From the NCBI GenBank assembly GCA_947629665.1, contig CANREJ010000005.1:1-61546 (forward strand): a DNA stretch of 61,546 nt. The letters run 5' to 3'. Shown in pieces: positions 60,483 to 61,546 of the stretch. The DNA comes from an uncultured Clostridia bacterium (GTDB taxonomy: Bacteria; Bacillota; Clostridia; Christensenellales; Borkfalkiaceae). The notes under the pieces were generated by a model that was not told where the DNA came from, did not search any database, and worked only from the letters and a program-made list of their open reading frames with translations. Every line of letters begins with the position of its first letter. The first letter of the stretch is position 1. The position numbers and the translations under genes are program-made.

Positions 60483-61546
60483 ATGTTTAACGATTTCGGC
60501 GGATATAATCCCAATCCCACGCCGCCCGCACCCAACGAAAACGGGCCGGCACTCGGCAGGGCAAGGATAAAAGTTATAGGTGTAGGCGGGGCGGGCAACA
60601 ATGCCGTAAACAGAATGCTTGAAGCAGGCATAACGAGCGCCGAATATTATGTGGTAAATACCGATAGCCAGATTTTAAATTTATCTCTTTGCAAAAATAA
60701 GATACAGATTGGCAGTAATTTAACCAAGGGACTCGGCGCAGGCGCCGATCCGGATGTGGGCAGGGCTGCCGCGGAAGAGAGCAAGGAAGCTTTAACCGAG
60801 GCGATCCAGGATACCGACCTTTTGTTTATAACGGCAGGCATGGGCGGAGGCACGGGTACGGGAGCCGCGCCCGTAATTGCAAAAATCGCAAGGGATATGA
60901 AGATACTCACCGTTGCGGTTGTAACCGAGCCTTTCAGTTTTGAGGGCAGACAGCGTCTGGAAAATACTGCAAAGGGATTGGATAATCTTAAAAAATACGT
61001 TGATACGCTCATTGTAATTCCTAACGACAAAATAAGAACGGTCGTGGCAAAAAATACGCCCATGACCGAGGCGTTGCGCGTTGCCGACGAAATATTAAAG
61101 CAGGGCATAAGGGGCATAGCCGAACTTATTGTAAACCCCGCGCTTATCAACCTTGACTTTGCCGACGTGAGAACGATTTTAAAGGACAAGGGTATTGCCC
61201 ATCTCGGCGTAGGCGTTGCCAAGGGTGACAACAGGATTATAGAGGCGGTGCGCGTTGCCGTAAGTTGCCCCTTGCTTGAAACAACAATCGAGGGCGCGCG
61301 CGGAGTTATTTTAAATATTTGCGGCGGGCAGGATCTCACGTTTGACGAGGTGAACGACGCGGCAGAGCTTGTGCGTAGCGTGGTGGACGCTTCCGCCAAT
61401 ATAATTTTTGGTGCAAGAATAGACCCCAACGTGCATGACGAAGTTGAAATTACCGTTATTGCAACCGGATTCCCCGGATTTGACAACAAGCAAAACGAGG
61501 AACAGCAGAGGGCATACAAGAGCGGAATACTCTATGAGCCGTCAAG
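60483..61546 (+). CDS. ftsZ: Cell division protein FtsZ, 3' end beyond window
   Basis: Tubulin-like GTPase forming the division ring. The first 354 codons are present. A 25-residue Asn/Pro-rich N-terminal extension precedes KVIGVGGAGNNAVNRM. The tubulin signature GGGTGTGAAP and the T7 loop NLDFADVRTIL are intact. GGAGG precedes ATG. The C-terminal linker and the conserved tail for FtsA binding lie outside the window. Confidence 0.97.
   Translation, partial: MFNDFGGYNPNPTPPAPNENGPALGRARIKVIGVGGAGNNAVNRMLEAGITSAEYYVVNTDSQILNLSLCKNKIQIGSNLTKGLGAGADPDVGRAAAEESKEALTEAIQDTDLLFITAGMGGGTGTGAAPVIAKIARDMKILTVAVVTEPFSFEGRQRLENTAKGLDNLKKYVDTLIVIPNDKIRTVVAKNTPMTEALRVADEILKQGIRGIAELIVNPALINLDFADVRTILKDKGIAHLGVGVAKGDNRIIEAVRVAVSCPLLETTIEGARGVILNICGGQDLTFDEVNDAAELVRSVVDASANIIFGARIDPNVHDEVEITVIATGFPGFDNKQNEEQQRAYKSGILYEPS

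Noticed and set aside
60647-61519. 290-codon open frame antisense to ftsZ
   Set aside because: Same reason: ftsZ on the other strand has every motif, and the antisense product is Ser/Ala-rich noise.

Overview
The window reads as a chromosomal stretch from an anaerobic, low-to-moderate GC Gram-positive of the Clostridia type. The assignment rests on four things: the gene order ispG / polC-like / rimP / nusA / ylxR / ylxQ / infB / rbfA / nrnA / truB / ribF; an mraZ-led division and cell-wall cluster; iron-sulfur type PurF and IspG; and a flavodiiron protein. Many genes have strong AAGGAG-type ribosome sites and sigma-A-like promoters with 17-base spacers. MurE carries the DNPR motif expected for meso-diaminopimelate. 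I infer an uncultured lineage near Christensenellales from overall flavour only. Almost every gene is on the + strand, and I see no prophage, transposase or CRISPR array.

Layout. 1-4.3 kb: a tRNA-Ser cut by the window edge, then lspA, an RluD-type pseudouridine synthase, a small membrane protein, der and plsY. 4.3-7.5 kb: a PH-domain-like membrane protein, an aconitase-superfamily hydratase and a small exported protein. 7.5-10.5 kb: a compact operon with its own promoter, a 13-codon leader ORF, an intrinsic terminator touching the next start codon, a TM1266-like regulator and an ABC importer. The importer's binding lipoprotein has its two lobes in reversed order, a likely circular permutation. 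10.5-11.6 kb: mscL and a DUF1294 gene.

11.3-24.7 kb: the purine genes purE-purC-(purF paralogue)-purF-purM-purN-purH-purD-purL, followed by nrdR. The purF paralogue has lost its glutaminase active site but keeps its PRPP loop and iron-sulfur cysteines. A pair of NrdR-box-like sites with the same 16-base linker lies at each end of this block. 24.7-35.1 kb: ispG and the translation/transcription operon. The slot normally held by polC carries only the PolC N-terminal domain, OB fold and proofreading exonuclease. 35.1-39.5 kb: nfo, an M24 peptidase, efp, dtd, a PhnP-like hydrolase and DUF5662.

39.5-46 kb: a ferritin-like protein, a membrane glycosyltransferase, an ABC-2 exporter, a flavodiiron protein and luxS. 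45.9-46.2 kb: a tandem, partly broken duplication of a tRNA-Arg(CCT) locus. 46.3-48.2 kb: upp, rpsT and murI. 48.3-61.5 kb: mraZ with its operator, rsmH, an FtsL-like protein, a class B PBP, murE, mraY, murD, ftsW, murA, an FtsQ-like protein, a degenerate FtsA-like protein and ftsZ, which runs off the end. murG, murC and murB are absent from this cluster.

The most unusual points are the attenuator plus permuted binding protein, the polymerase-less PolC-like protein, the dead-glutaminase PurF paralogue and the possible NrdR control of purine synthesis. All calls come from reading the sequence and from remembered family motifs; no search was run.
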